Position numbers and translations under genes: made by a program. Below, piece after piece: positions 1-11,442 of a DNA stretch of 64,000 nt (positions are counted from its first letter, which is position 1; each line of letters opens with the position of its first letter). The notes under the pieces were generated by a model. The model was not told the origin of the DNA. It ran no database searches and worked only from the letters and a program-made list of their open reading frames with translations. Origin of the DNA: Clusia tigrina (lineage: Eukaryota; Arthropoda; Insecta; Diptera; Clusiidae); contig OV050030.1 in assembly GCA_920105625.2 (NCBI GenBank), forward strand, positions 425,820,240-425,884,239. Direction: 5' to 3'.

Positions 1-1387
1 CCCTAACAGTATATGAATTTACCATTGGAGAGATCAGTTTAGTTTTTGTGGTATTATTTTTTTTTTTGTCAGCCCATCGTTGAGCTAGCTCTACCCGTTT
101 AGGGCAATTTTTTGCATTTGCAGTGTGGCCTTCTACGTTGCAATTAGCACACTTTACAGGCAGACCAATTCTCTTTAAGATTTTACCAGACGCTGGGTCT
201 GTGTGTACAAATTCCTCAGTATTTAATTCTTTTGCTGGAATTTTACATTTTTGAGGGCCATGCGACTCACCACATTTAACACAGCGATAAGGCATGTTGC
301 AGTTACTCGCCACATGCGAGAAGCGTTGACAGTTTTTACACTGTGCAGGTTTGTCTTGTTTAAAATTGTCAAAATTGACTTTACAATTTAGTATATATTT
401 AATATTTTTGAATTCAGCAATATTTGAATCCTTCGAAAGCTGAATAAGCCAATTAAAACTTAATTTCTTTAATTTTATAATATTAAAATTTAGCTTTAGA
501 TCATTGAGATAATCTAAAACCTCATTTTCATCATAAATAAATGATAATTTTTTAATGATAATTGAATATGGCTTCAATTCTTCAGGGGTATACGTGTAAA
601 AATGTGCATTACTCCCTTTTATAAACATCTTAATTTTTTCATAGTCATCCATAGTGGATGAACTAATATGAGTAACATTTTTATTTATAAGATTAAAACT
701 AAAATTTTTATGCTTTAATATAGAATATAACTCACATGTCAGCTTCTTTTGGTCCGCATTGTAGCACACAAGAATTGGCGGCTTGCTCTTCTTCGGCTTC
801 TTTGAAGTCATCGTGCTGGCAGCACCCTCGGCTTGGGTGGCAGATTTCTTCTCTACTGGCTTAGAACTTCTTTTGATGGATGGGAAATCTTTGTTATATT
901 CCGAAGACTCTTCCATATCTTCACATTCTCTATGCTCTCCAATATTGGGGCATATATTCCTTGTATCAGCAATTTGTGTACTGGCTGCTGTATCACCATG
1001 AAAGTTTCTCGTTATTAGTTGCTTTTCTAGGTGATCAACTTTTCTCACCAGTTCAGCGTTTTGCTTTAATATTTTTTCAATTTGTGCACACATAGTGTTT
1101 GGATCACCTTTTCCAACTAACGAGTACACTTTCTCGTAGCACTGAAGTTTTTGAGTCAGCTCAGAGACTTGGTTTAATAAGAGTAATTTTTCACTTTGCA
1201 TGCTTGAGGTAATATCACTATTAGACTCGTCACTTAAGGCACGTCTTTTCTTCTTATTTTTAGATTCCTCATTTTTCCTCATTTTCAAGGATCTAATTTT
1301 TATGGCATGATCAGAGGCAGCATCACTCATGTCCGTATCTCCTTTTAAAAGCGACGAATCACTAAATTTGGAGTCTTTTTCGCTCAT
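1..1387 (-). CDS. ORF1 (gag-like RNA-binding protein) of element B, partial
   Basis: The reading frame from ATG at 1387 (N-terminus MSEKDSKFSD) is open for 462 codons to the edge of the window, with no stop or frameshift. The N-terminal third is charged (lysine-rich stretch KNKKKRR, then a possible coiled coil from about residue 80 to 125). A middle domain resembles the PRE_C2HC domain of Jockey-type ORF1 proteins. Three zinc knuckles follow between about residues 350 and 428, beginning CKNC, CVKC and CANC. Such proteins bind the element RNA and form the ribonucleoprotein; this role comes from the family. The stretches NMPYRCVKCG and VEGHTAN or similar are shared with the element A protein, whereas the N-terminal part is not alignable by eye. 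The C-terminus is missing. Confidence 0.85.
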   Translation of the reverse strand, partial: MSEKDSKFSDSSLLKGDTDMSDAASDHAIKIRSLKMRKNEESKNKKKRRALSDESNSDITSSMQSEKLLLLNQVSELTQKLQCYEKVYSLVGKGDPNTMCAQIEKILKQNAELVRKVDHLEKQLITRNFHGDTAASTQIADTRNICPNIGEHRECEDMEESSEYNKDFPSIKRSSKPVEKKSATQAEGAASTMTSKKPKKSKPPILVCYNADQKKLTCELYSILKHKNFSFNLINKNVTHISSSTMDDYEKIKMFIKGSNAHFYTYTPEELKPYSIIIKKLSFIYDENEVLDYLNDLKLNFNIIKLKKLSFNWLIQLSKDSNIAEFKNIKYILNCKVNFDNFKQDKPAQCKNCQRFSHVASNCNMPYRCVKCGESHGPQKCKIPAKELNTEEFVHTDPASGKILKRIGLPVKCANCNVEGHTANAKNCPKRVELAQRWADKKKNNTTKTKLISPMVNSYTVR

Positions 1388-1590
1388 AACTGGTATGCAA
1401 TTTTCACTTCACTTCACTTTTTCTTTTTTTTTTTTCTTTGTTCTCCTATCAAATAAAACGTTCGTGATAGTCAGAGACAAATTTTATCGCTGACTTTAAA
1501 ATCACTTTTAATTCACTAATAAACGTTGACTGTTAACTGTTCACAAAAATTATGATGTTCAATGTTCGCGGTCACTTTACTGAATGCAAA
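1..1590 (-). mobile_element. Non-LTR retrotransposon, element B (5' part; runs off left edge)
   Basis: Read on the minus strand this is the 5' end of a non-LTR retrotransposon: a leader of about 200 nt (1388 to ~1588) followed by an ORF1 that stays open to the window edge. At the right edge the sequence switches to the H4-H3 histone spacer at AAAACTCCGGA (1591-1601). That is the same spacer position where element A (19281-24237) is inserted, and the orientation is the same. Its ORF1 is clearly related to that of element A but strongly diverged, so this is a separate family and not a duplicated insertion. The exact 5' boundary is uncertain by 2-4 bases because an A run covers the junction. ORF2, the 3' end and the left target duplication lie outside the window. 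Confidence 0.88.
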
Positions 1591-1615
1591 AAAACTCCGG
1601 ATACACGACCACTCG

Positions 1616-1623
1616 TATTTATA
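1616..1623 (-). promoter_or_regulatory. H4 TATA box upstream of element B
   Basis: TATAAATA on the minus strand. It points into element B, whose 5' end lies about 30 bp downstream where the H4 start site would be. Confidence 0.75.
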
Positions 1624-1782
1624 CAAAAATACCCATATTCCATTTCATTCCGTCTCATTCGCACCTATTTACCTATACTACCACTGCATTCACTCTATTT
1701 TTATCAATGTGTGCAAAATGGCGGGAAACGCAAACGCTGGAAAACAGCGTTGTACAGCGTGGCGTATTGCGATGCCGTTTAG

Positions 1783-1790
1783 TATAAATA
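1783..1790 (+). promoter_or_regulatory. H3 TATA box, unit 1
   Basis: TATAAATA lies 95 bp upstream of the H3 ATG, which leaves a leader of roughly 65-70 nt. It is intact despite the neighbouring insertion. Confidence 0.8.
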
Positions 1791-1863
1791 GAGGTGGTAT
1801 TGAAAATTTTAGGTTATTATTTGGTGAACAGTGAAGTGTGAATAGTGAATTAAAATTAATTAA

Positions 1864-2295
<432 letters not shown>

Positions 2296-2363
2296 AGCGA
2301 TTCGCTGATAATGACGGCATAAGCAGATGACGACTACTCGATAAATTGAATTCAAATACAATC

Positions 2364-2379
2364 GGTCCTTTTTAGGACC
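2364..2379 (+). terminator. H3 mRNA 3' stem-loop, unit 1
   Basis: GGTCCTTTTTAGGACC: 6-bp stem with a 4-nt loop, the SLBP site of replication-dependent histone mRNAs, 68 nt after the stop. A purine-rich tract at 2390-2408 (AAAAGAGAAGAAAAC core) is a candidate histone downstream element for U7 snRNP. Confidence 0.92.
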
Positions 2380-2409
2380 ACAAAATTTATAAAAAAAAGA
2401 GAAGAAAAC

Positions 2410-2940
2410 TATATGTGTGAACGAATTTCAATTCCATACTAAATTTACTCACAATATATCATACTCTTGGGTGTGTATATAGAATATTTCATATTTATCA
2501 GATTCCAGAATTGCTCTTGCGAAAAGCGGAGCGTAGTTGTTAGGTGAAATTTTGCATTTCCATATTCTCTTTGACTCAAAGAATCCGACACACTCGTGTC
2601 TGGCTCAAATTGTCAATAACCTTTAATAATGATGGCAAAAGCAATAATTTAATACATATAATATAACAATATTATATTTTTTATCATGGTATTTCGCACT
2701 TCAAATGTGGAAGATATTGATGGAAGATGGTGGAAAGCCAATTCCTAAATGGAGTTGAATTATTGGGGTGAAGTTAATTAATTTAGAAAAAAATAACTTC
2801 ATCTCGATTCAACTTCATTTAAATGAATCAAGCGGAAATAAAGCGGCGAGATGTCCACAATATCAATATGACACAAATTTAGTATTGATGCAGTTTCTTT
2901 CAAACACAAATTTATATCAATTTAATATATAATAGTTTGT
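2410..2940. other. H3-H2A convergent spacer, unit 1
   Basis: AT-rich non-coding spacer of about 530 bp between two converging histone genes. I see no coding potential, TATA box or repeat beyond short A/T runs. Its copies lie at about 8303-8833, 14196-14726 and 25059-25584. Confidence 0.8.
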
Positions 2941-2956
2941 CGTCCTGAAAAGGACG
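2941..2956 (-). terminator. H2A mRNA 3' stem-loop, unit 1
   Basis: On the minus strand CGTCCTTTTCAGGACG, 77 nt past the H2A stop. The first and last bases are C and G in place of the usual G and C, so the terminal pair is flipped but still complementary. Confidence 0.9.
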
Positions 2957-3033
2957 GATTTGTAATTGTGTCTGATTTCTACGTTCGTGGTTTGTGGTTT
3001 CTGGTTCCTGTTCCTGATTGAATGATTCACATT

Positions 3034-3417
3034 TTACGATGTTTTTTTCTCAGTCTTCTTTGGCAAGAGTACTGCTTGGATATTTGGTAGGACACCACCT
3101 TGAGCAATGGTAACGCCCGACAACAGTTTATTCAACTCTTCGTCGTTGCGGATGGCCAATTGCAAATGACGTGGAATGATTCTTGTCTTCTTGTTGTCAC
3201 GAGCAGCATTTCCAGCCAATTCAAGAACTTCGGCGGCCAAGTATTCCATCACAGCTGCCAAATAAACTGGAGCTCCCGCACCTACTCGTTCCGCATAGTT
3301 GCCTTTACGCAATAAACGGTGAATACGTCCAACGGGAAACTGGAGACCAGCACGATTCGAGCGAGTCTTTGATTTACCGCCACCTTTAACTTTTCCACCT
3401 TTTCCACGACCAGACAT
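3034..3417 (-). CDS. His2A: Histone H2A, unit 1
   Basis: 127-residue canonical H2A, partner of H2B in the nucleosome. The histone fold runs from AGLQFPVGR (about residue 24) through the acidic-patch region ([18 protein letters not shown]) to the docking domain and the LLPKKTEKK tail. The N-terminus [19 protein letters not shown] is slightly longer than in Drosophila, and the protein ends KKTS. I see no SQ(E/D)-type end as in H2A.X/H2Av, so it is the replication-type protein. It starts at the ATG just after AAAAATTTTTGA-type leader sequence, is intronless, and is divergent from H2B with 284 bp between the two ATGs. Confidence 0.97.
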   Translation of the reverse strand: MSGRGKGGKVKGGGKSKTRSNRAGLQFPVGRIHRLLRKGNYAERVGAGAPVYLAAVMEYLAAEVLELAGNAARDNKKTRIIPRHLQLAIRNDEELNKLLSGVTIAQGGVLPNIQAVLLPKKTEKKTS

Positions 3418-3701
3418 TTTTCAAAAATTCAAATTTCAAATTTAATTCACAACTTACAATTCACAAATTTTACTTTTCCTATTATTATTTCTTTAACTGC
3501 CGTATTTGTGCTTTTTCCTCACCCTCTTTTCTTCATTGTGTTGCGTGTTCAGTTTTTGACGGCGTGCGGATGCCGACTGAAGAAGACGCATTTCAATTGT
3601 GGAAATAGGCGCGTGAATGCGGAGAGAATTTGAAATTAAAAGTGAAGTGAATTTGTGAGAATAAATTAATTGGTTCTTTTTGACTTGAATTGAAATTGAA
3701 A
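3418..3701. promoter_or_regulatory. H2A/H2B divergent promoter region, unit 1
   Basis: This 284-bp spacer must hold both H2A and H2B promoters. No TATAAA-like box is visible on either strand at a sensible distance, in contrast to the H3/H4 spacer. A GC-richer core (GGCGTGCGGATGCCGAC, about 3560-3577) stands out from the AT-rich flanks and contains the imperfect inverted repeat GGC-GTGCGGAT-GCC. Equivalent regions are 9311-9594, 15204-15487 and 26062-26345. Confidence 0.55.
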
Positions 3702-4073
3702 ATGCCGCCAAAAACTAGTGGAAAAGCCGCCAAGAAGGCGGGCAAGGCCCAAAAGAACATCGCCAAAGGAGATAAGAAGAAGAGGCGCAAGAGGAAGGAG
3801 AGTTACGCTATCTACATTTACAAAGTGCTGAAGCAAGTGCACCCTGACACTGGTGTTTCTTCGAAAGCAATGAGCATCATGAACAGTTTTGTGAATGATA
3901 TCTTTGAACGTATTGCGGCTGAGTCGTCCCGATTGGCGCAGTACAATAAGAAATCGACCATTACCAGTCGCGAGATCCAAACTGCTGTTCGACTTTTGTT
4001 GCCTGGTGAGTTGGCTAAGCACGCTGTGAGCGAAGGCACAAAAGCTGTAACAAAATACACCAGCTCAAAGTAA
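3702..4073 (+). CDS. His2B: Histone H2B, unit 1
   Basis: 123-residue H2B. The basic tail [18 protein letters not shown] is followed by the histone fold ([18 protein letters not shown] to [15 protein letters not shown]) and the TKYTSSK end that carries the conserved ubiquitinated lysine. The residues [14 protein letters not shown] and [14 protein letters not shown] differ slightly from D. melanogaster. The ATG at 3702 gives the standard MPPKTSGK start; an in-frame non-ATG extension upstream is not needed. It is intronless, with a purine-poor leader TTGAATTGAAATTGAAA. Confidence 0.97.
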   Translation: MPPKTSGKAAKKAGKAQKNIAKGDKKKRRKRKESYAIYIYKVLKQVHPDTGVSSKAMSIMNSFVNDIFERIAAESSRLAQYNKKSTITSREIQTAVRLLLPGELAKHAVSEGTKAVTKYTSSK

Positions 4074-4139
4074 ATAAGTATGAGAAGAAAAATGCCCCGC
4101 GGCAACGGAGACAACGAGAACAATCAACGAATAAACAAC

Positions 4140-4155
4140 GGCCCTTTTCAGGGCC
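4140..4155 (+). terminator. H2B mRNA 3' stem-loop, unit 1
   Basis: GGCCCTTTTCAGGGCC, 66 nt after the stop; GC-rich 6-bp stem and TTTC loop. Confidence 0.93.
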
Positions 4156-5549
4156 ACAAAAAATATTTAAAAAGATGATATAAATTATTTAAATTTCTCT
4201 TGAGCAGAACACACTTAAAATGCCCAAGTTGGTTTTACAGAGAGATTCTAGTCAATCCAAGTACACCTCCCATTTGCATATTTGTAAATTTATATTAATA
4301 TAGAAATACAACTTTCTTAAAATGGGCTTTTGTTTGCTGGAATATATTTTTTCTTTCAAATAGGATTGGGGTTTTCATTTGTGCATATTTTTAATTGACT
4401 GCTTGATACTCGTATAATTAAAATAGACTCTCAAATGAATTCTGATAGAGGCAATTTTCCGCTTACGAGGGCATTTTTTTGTTGATATCAACTAATGTAA
4501 GGCTTAAATTTTATTATTACATCAAAATACTCATAATATTTATGGTTATTCTGCTCTCCGCAGACATCAATTATCATTTGCTCGCACGCATCTGAAATTT
4601 TAAGAATTTTTTTTATTTACATTCGAGTATATTGAATTGAAAATTATTTAAAAAAAATTGCTAGAATGCGATTATTTGTGCTGTTTGGATATATTTCAAT
4701 ATGTATACCTTGATAAATATTTTGATGTGCAATCATTTTACTCATATTTCTGCGTAGTAGGATAAAAATAATTTATTTTTCAAATTCATATGCACGCCTC
4801 TTTCAATTCAAAGTCCACACTTTACTTTCAAAGGAAAAGCTTACAAAATGCGAACAATTAAAATAATTTTAGCTAGAATTTATTTATTTTGTTATATTAT
4901 TTGATATGAGTGAATAATTTTTGAAGGAAACCTTGAATTAAAATATCGTCATAAAAGGAAATTTCGTATGGAAGGCGATGCCGCTGCATTTACTCACGAT
5001 ATGCACCATGAATTGACGGCAATTTGAAAAAATCATTTTAATTATCTAGCTAAGAATAAATAGGATAAAATTAGTAATAAATACTTCTAACAGTTTCAGT
5101 TAAGTATAAAAATACGTTTCCGTCCGATTTCGTATTATTATTAATTAATTATAAGAGTTTTTGTGAAAAATTTTTGCTAAAATCATTTTAAAATTCGAAC
5201 AAAATCCTCAATAGAGTTCTTAAGACGGGTGAAAAGAAGAAAAATTGATTGAAAACACAAAATTTAGTTTATAGTGGAAGTGTTTAAATAGTTGAGAGAG
5301 GAGGAACTGTTCGATTAACTTTTTTAAAATTAAAATAAGATTTGAAATGATCAATAATGGCACCTTCAAATGTACTGAGCGATAAAATTTTGTTGCATGA
5401 CTCTACTCGGTGCTTCTCAGTTTTTCAGGTCGCCTTAACTCGCACAAGAATGGGAAAATTTGTGATTCAGTTGAAAGGTGACTAATTAAAGTGTTGATTT
5501 GTAGTTGAATTTTTGAGTTCAGTTGAGTTGAATTGAAGTATATAAGAAA
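4156..5549. other. H2B-H1 spacer and H1 upstream region, unit 1
   Basis: Long AT-rich spacer of about 1.4 kb. No ORF of note and no second gene. It must contain the H1 promoter. TATATAAG at 5538-5545 lies only a few bases before the H1 ATG, too close to act as its TATA box, so H1 looks TATA-less, as known for Drosophila H1. Copies: 10049-11442, 15942-17335 and 26800-28193. Confidence 0.7.
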
Positions 5550-6293
5550 ATGTCTGAAAGTGTTGTTGCTGGTGTTACTGCCTCTCCAGTTGTGGCTACT
5601 GCTGCTTTGAAGAAGTCGGGTGGAAAGAAAGCCGCTGCAGCTGGAAGCAAAAAAATCAAGAAGCCAACGAGCGCGCCAACTCATCCACCGACACAGCAAA
5701 TGGTCGATGCATCAATTAAAAGTTTAAAGGAACGTGGTGGTTCATCATTATTGGCGATTAAGAAGTACATCAGTGCCACGTACAAATGTGATGCTCAGAA
5801 ATTGGCACCGTTCATTAAGAAGTATTTAAAATCTGCGGTTGTAAGTGGTAAATTAATCCAAACCAAAGGTAAGGGTGCAACTGGTTCATTCAAATTGTCA
5901 GCAGCTGGCGGCAAGGATCCATCTGGAAAATCGAAGGCAAAGTCTGTGGTTAAAAAGGTGAGTTCGGGTGCAGCTAAGAAGAAGCCTTCAACCAGCGCCG
6001 CCGCAAAGAAGGTTAAGAAAGCGTCAGCATCAGCAGCGACTGTAAAAAAGTCGAGTAGTGCGACTGCCGACAAGAAGAAAAGTGAGAAAGCAAAAGTAAA
6101 AAGTGTGAAGAAGAGTGGTATCGTGAAAGCCAAGTCCACCGTCGCTAAACCAACTAAGCCTAAAGCTAGTGCAGCAAAGCCGAAGGCGGCACCAAAGGCA
6201 AAAGCGGTTAATGCGAAACCGAAAAAGGCCGCCGCACCTGCATCTGGAGCGAAAAAAGCAGCTGCGACTAAGAAACCAGCAGCTAAAAAGTAA
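5550..6293 (+). CDS. His1: Linker histone H1, unit 1
   Basis: 247-residue linker histone that binds nucleosome entry/exit DNA. It has an Ala/Lys-rich N-terminal arm (residues 1-42). The winged-helix globular domain runs from [16 protein letters not shown] through [16 protein letters not shown] to [11 protein letters not shown] (about 44-117). A long Lys/Ala/Ser/Pro-rich C-terminal tail (KKPAAKK end) contains several (K/A)KP and SxK blocks that condense linker DNA. The length fits fly H1. It is intronless, transcribed in the same direction as H2B, and tail to tail with H4. The large antisense frames seen under it only reflect the biased Lys/Ala codons. Confidence 0.97.
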   Translation: MSESVVAGVTASPVVATAALKKSGGKKAAAAGSKKIKKPTSAPTHPPTQQMVDASIKSLKERGGSSLLAIKKYISATYKCDAQKLAPFIKKYLKSAVVSGKLIQTKGKGATGSFKLSAAGGKDPSGKSKAKSVVKKVSSGAAKKKPSTSAAAKKVKKASASAATVKKSSSATADKKKSEKAKVKSVKKSGIVKAKSTVAKPTKPKASAAKPKAAPKAKAVNAKPKKAAAPASGAKKAAATKKPAAKK

Positions 6294-6381
6294 ATTTATT
6301 TCGAAACAGGAAAAACAAAATACCAACCAGTATTGTTCGAAATAATTGGAAAAGAAAGGAAAGAATGATACTCGCAAAAAA

Positions 6382-6397
6382 AGCCCTTTTCAGGGCT
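6382..6397 (+). terminator. H1 mRNA 3' stem-loop, unit 1
   Basis: AGCCCTTTTCAGGGCT; the outer pair is A-U where the core histones use G-C. GAAAGAGATGAA at 6412-6423 is a good purine-rich downstream element candidate. Confidence 0.9.
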
Positions 6398-7000
6398 ATC
6401 AAAATATATTTTGAAAGAGATGAATTAATAATATTTTGAATATTGAGATTTGTTTCAGTTTTGAGAAAAATATTAAAACTAAAGGTAGAGAAGCAATTTG
6501 ATGATAAATAAAAAAATACAGTTTGATATTTGTACTCAATTTTGATCGATTGAAATTTTTTCAATATGTTTAACAAAAATATAATTGCAATTTTTTTAGA
6601 ATTATAATTTTCTTTTTCACATTCGAAACAAATACAATTGATTTTTTGGATTATTGAGGTGTAAGGTAGTTTTTCCACAAAACTCAGCGTCGAAACTCAT
6701 TAATAATTGTTTGAAAGACTTTTTCTAAAGAACTGTGCTATAAGTAATAAAAAAAGGGGAATGCTTTGCTGGTTCAAAAAATTATCGGTTTTGTTGATGT
6801 TTTTCTGAGCCTTCTCGGCAGTGTCCCATTCCATACCATTCTGTATGACAATTTTAGGTTTTTTTTATATTGTCGAATCCCCAACCGACTCATTCAAATT
6901 TTACCACATCACACAATTTTTATCCAATCTACTCCACATTCATTATTTTTTTACATGTAATTCTAATAAAGTTTTCATCAATTTTCAAATTACATTTTGT
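6398..7000. other. H1-H4 convergent spacer, unit 1
   Basis: About 600 bp of AT-rich non-coding DNA between the 3' ends of H1 and H4. Nothing coding is recognised. In unit 4 the array is broken inside this spacer. Confidence 0.8.
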
Positions 7001-7016
7001 GGTCCTGAAAAGGACC
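7001..7016 (-). terminator. H4 mRNA 3' stem-loop, unit 1
   Basis: Minus-strand GGTCCTTTTCAGGACC, 80 nt past the H4 stop. Confidence 0.93.
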
Positions 7017-7096
7017 GATTGCTTGCTTGCGTATCGTCGTCTAGTTGCTGCTTAATTTTTCCCGGATTGGTATTATTGTCTTTCAAATTCTCATTC

Positions 7097-7456
<360 letters not shown>

Positions 7457-7508
7457 TCACTTCGCACAATCACTTTTCTTAATAAAACTCCGGATACACG
7501 ACCACTCG

Positions 7509-7516
7509 TATTTATA
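7509..7516 (-). promoter_or_regulatory. H4 TATA box (for H4 at 7097-7408)
   Basis: TATAAATA on the minus strand, 101 bp upstream of the ATG. The retrotransposon target site 7482-7494 begins about 15 bp downstream and spans the predicted start site. Confidence 0.8.
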
Positions 7517-7675
7517 CAAAAATACCCATATTCCATTTCATTCCGTCTCATTCGCACCTATTTACCTATACTACCACTGCATTCACTCTATTTTTATCAA
7601 TGTGTGCAAAATGGCGGGAAACGCAAACGCTGGAAAACAGCGTTGTACAGCGTGGCGTATTGCGATGCCGTTTAG

Positions 7676-7683
7676 TATAAATA
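7676..7683 (+). promoter_or_regulatory. H3 TATA box, unit 2
   Basis: TATAAATA, same position relative to H3 as in unit 1. Confidence 0.8.
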
Positions 7684-7756
7684 GAGGTGGTATTGAAAAT
7701 TTTAGGTTATTATTTGGTGAACAGTGAAGTGTGAATAGTGAATTAAAATTAATTAA

Positions 7757-8188
<432 letters not shown>

Positions 8189-8256
8189 AGCGATTCGCTG
8201 ATAATGACGGCATAAGCAGATGACGACTACTCGATAAATTGAATTCAAATACAATC

Positions 8257-8272
8257 GGTCCTTTTTAGGACC
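8257..8272 (+). terminator. H3 3' stem-loop, unit 2
   Basis: GGTCCTTTTTAGGACC, as in unit 1. Confidence 0.92.
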
Positions 8273-8833
8273 ACAAAATTTATAAAAAAAAGAGAAGAAA
8301 ACTATATGTGTGAACGAATTTCAATTCCATACTAAATTTACTCACAATATATCATACTCTTGGGTGTGTATATAGAATATTTCATATTTATCAGATTCCA
8401 GAATTGCTCTTGCGAAAAGCGGAGCGTAGTTGTTAGGTGAAATTTTGCATTTCCATATTCTCTTTGACTCAAAGAATCCGACACACTCGTGTCTGGCTCA
8501 AATTGTCAATAACCTTTAATAATGATGGCAAAAGCAATAATTTAATACATATAATATAACAATATTATATTTTTTATCATGGTATTTCGCACTTCAAATG
8601 TGGAAGATATTGATGGAAGATGGTGGAAAGCCAATTCCTAAATGGAGTTGAATTATTGGGGTGAAGTTAATTAATTTAGAAAAAAATAACTTCATCTCGA
8701 TTCAACTTCATTTAAATGAATCAAGCGGAAATAAAGCGGCGAGATGTCCACAATATCAATATGACACAAATTTAGTATTGATGCAGTTTCTTTCAAACAC
8801 AAATTTATATCAATTTAATATATAATAGTTTGT

Positions 8834-8849
8834 CGTCCTGAAAAGGACG
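8834..8849 (-). terminator. H2A 3' stem-loop, unit 2
   Basis: Minus-strand CGTCCTTTTCAGGACG. Confidence 0.9.
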
Positions 8850-8926
8850 GATTTGTAATTGTGTCTGATTTCTACGTTCGTGGTTTGTGGTTTCTGGTTC
8901 CTGTTCCTGATTGAATGATTCACATT

Positions 8927-9310
8927 TTACGATGTTTTTTTCTCAGTCTTCTTTGGCAAGAGTACTGCTTGGATATTTGGTAGGACACCACCTTGAGCAA
9001 TGGTAACGCCCGACAACAGTTTATTCAACTCTTCGTCGTTGCGGATGGCCAATTGCAAATGACGTGGAATGATTCTTGTCTTCTTGTTGTCACGAGCAGC
9101 ATTTCCAGCCAATTCAAGAACTTCGGCGGCCAAGTATTCCATCACAGCTGCCAAATAAACTGGAGCTCCCGCACCTACTCGTTCCGCATAGTTGCCTTTA
9201 CGCAATAAACGGTGAATACGTCCAACGGGAAACTGGAGACCAGCACGATTCGAGCGAGTCTTTGATTTACCGCCACCTTTAACTTTTCCACCTTTTCCAC
9301 GACCAGACAT
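8927..9310 (-). CDS. His2A: Histone H2A, unit 2
   Basis: 127 residues, protein identical to unit 1; intronless with its own stem-loop. Confidence 0.97.
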   Translation of the reverse strand: MSGRGKGGKVKGGGKSKTRSNRAGLQFPVGRIHRLLRKGNYAERVGAGAPVYLAAVMEYLAAEVLELAGNAARDNKKTRIIPRHLQLAIRNDEELNKLLSGVTIAQGGVLPNIQAVLLPKKTEKKTS

Positions 9311-9594
9311 TTTTCAAAAATTCAAATTTCAAATTTAATTCACAACTTACAATTCACAAATTTTACTTTTCCTATTATTATTTCTTTAACTGCCGTATTT
9401 GTGCTTTTTCCTCACCCTCTTTTCTTCATTGTGTTGCGTGTTCAGTTTTTGACGGCGTGCGGATGCCGACTGAAGAAGACGCATTTCAATTGTGGAAATA
9501 GGCGCGTGAATGCGGAGAGAATTTGAAATTAAAAGTGAAGTGAATTTGTGAGAATAAATTAATTGGTTCTTTTTGACTTGAATTGAAATTGAAA

Positions 9595-9966
9595 ATGCCG
9601 CCAAAAACTAGTGGAAAAGCCGCCAAGAAGGCGGGCAAGGCCCAAAAGAACATCGCCAAAGGAGATAAGAAGAAGAGGCGCAAGAGGAAGGAGAGTTACG
9701 CTATCTACATTTACAAAGTGCTGAAGCAAGTGCACCCTGACACTGGTGTTTCTTCGAAAGCAATGAGCATCATGAACAGTTTTGTGAATGATATCTTTGA
9801 ACGTATTGCGGCTGAGTCGTCCCGATTGGCGCAGTACAATAAGAAATCGACCATTACCAGTCGCGAGATCCAAACTGCTGTTCGACTTTTGTTGCCTGGT
9901 GAGTTGGCTAAGCACGCTGTGAGCGAAGGCACAAAAGCTGTAACAAAATACACCAGCTCAAAGTAA
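9595..9966 (+). CDS. His2B: Histone H2B, unit 2
   Basis: 123 residues from ATG 9595; protein identical to unit 1. Confidence 0.97.
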   Translation: MPPKTSGKAAKKAGKAQKNIAKGDKKKRRKRKESYAIYIYKVLKQVHPDTGVSSKAMSIMNSFVNDIFERIAAESSRLAQYNKKSTITSREIQTAVRLLLPGELAKHAVSEGTKAVTKYTSSK

Positions 9967-10032
9967 ATAAGTATGAGAAGAAAAATGCCCCGCGGCAACG
10001 GAGACAACGAGAACAATCAACGAATAAACAAC

Positions 10033-10048
10033 GGCCCTTTTCAGGGCC
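10033..10048 (+). terminator. H2B 3' stem-loop, unit 2
   Basis: GGCCCTTTTCAGGGCC. Confidence 0.93.
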
Positions 10049-11442
10049 ACAAAAAATATTTAAAAAGATGATATAAATTATTTAAATTTCTCTTGAGCAG
10101 AACACACTTAAAATGCCCAAGTTGGTTTTACAGAGAGATTCTAGTCAATCCAAGTACACCTCCCATTTGCATATTTGTAAATTTATATTAATATAGAAAT
10201 ACAACTTTCTTAAAATGGGCTTTTGTTTGCTGGAATATATTTTTTCTTTCAAATAGGATTGGGGTTTTCATTTGTGCATATTTTTAATTGACTGCTTGAT
10301 ACTCGTATAATTAAAATAGACTCTCAAATGAATTCTGATAGAGGCAATTTTCCGCTTACGAGGGCATTTTTTTGTTGATATCAACTAATGTAAGGCTTAA
10401 ATTTTATTATTACATCAAAATACTCATAATATTTATGGTTATTCTGCTCTCCGCAGACATCAATTATCATTTGCTCGCACGCATCTGAAATTTTAAGAAT
10501 TTTTTTTATTTACATTCGAGTATATTGAATTGAAAATTATTTAAAAAAAATTGCTAGAATGCGATTATTTGTGCTGTTTGGATATATTTCAATATGTATA
10601 CCTTGATAAATATTTTGATGTGCAATCATTTTACTCATATTTCTGCGTAGTAGGATAAAAATAATTTATTTTTCAAATTCATATGCACGCCTCTTTCAAT
10701 TCAAAGTCCACACTTTACTTTCAAAGGAAAAGCTTACAAAATGCGAACAATTAAAATAATTTTAGCTAGAATTTATTTATTTTGTTATATTATTTGATAT
10801 GAGTGAATAATTTTTGAAGGAAACCTTGAATTAAAATATCGTCATAAAAGGAAATTTCGTATGGAAGGCGATGCCGCTGCATTTACTCACGATATGCACC
10901 ATGAATTGACGGCAATTTGAAAAAATCATTTTAATTATCTAGCTAAGAATAAATAGGATAAAATTAGTAATAAATACTTCTAACAGTTTCAGTTAAGTAT
11001 AAAAATACGTTTCCGTCCGATTTCGTATTATTATTAATTAATTATAAGAGTTTTTGTGAAAAATTTTTGCTAAAATCATTTTAAAATTCGAACAAAATCC
11101 TCAATAGAGTTCTTAAGACGGGTGAAAAGAAGAAAAATTGATTGAAAACACAAAATTTAGTTTATAGTGGAAGTGTTTAAATAGTTGAGAGAGGAGGAAC
11201 TGTTCGATTAACTTTTTTAAAATTAAAATAAGATTTGAAATGATCAATAATGGCACCTTCAAATGTACTGAGCGATAAAATTTTGTTGCATGACTCTACT
11301 CGGTGCTTCTCAGTTTTTCAGGTCGCCTTAACTCGCACAAGAATGGGAAAATTTGTGATTCAGTTGAAAGGTGACTAATTAAAGTGTTGATTTGTAGTTG
11401 AATTTTTGAGTTCAGTTGAGTTGAATTGAAGTATATAAGAAA

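Noticed and set aside
5538..5545. TATATAAG as H1 TATA box
   Set aside because: Only about 5 bp before the ATG, leaving no room for a start site and leader.
5795..6377. 114- and 115-codon minus frames under H1
   Set aside because: Shadow of the Lys/Ala-rich H1 codons; Phe/Leu-rich composition is the reverse complement effect.
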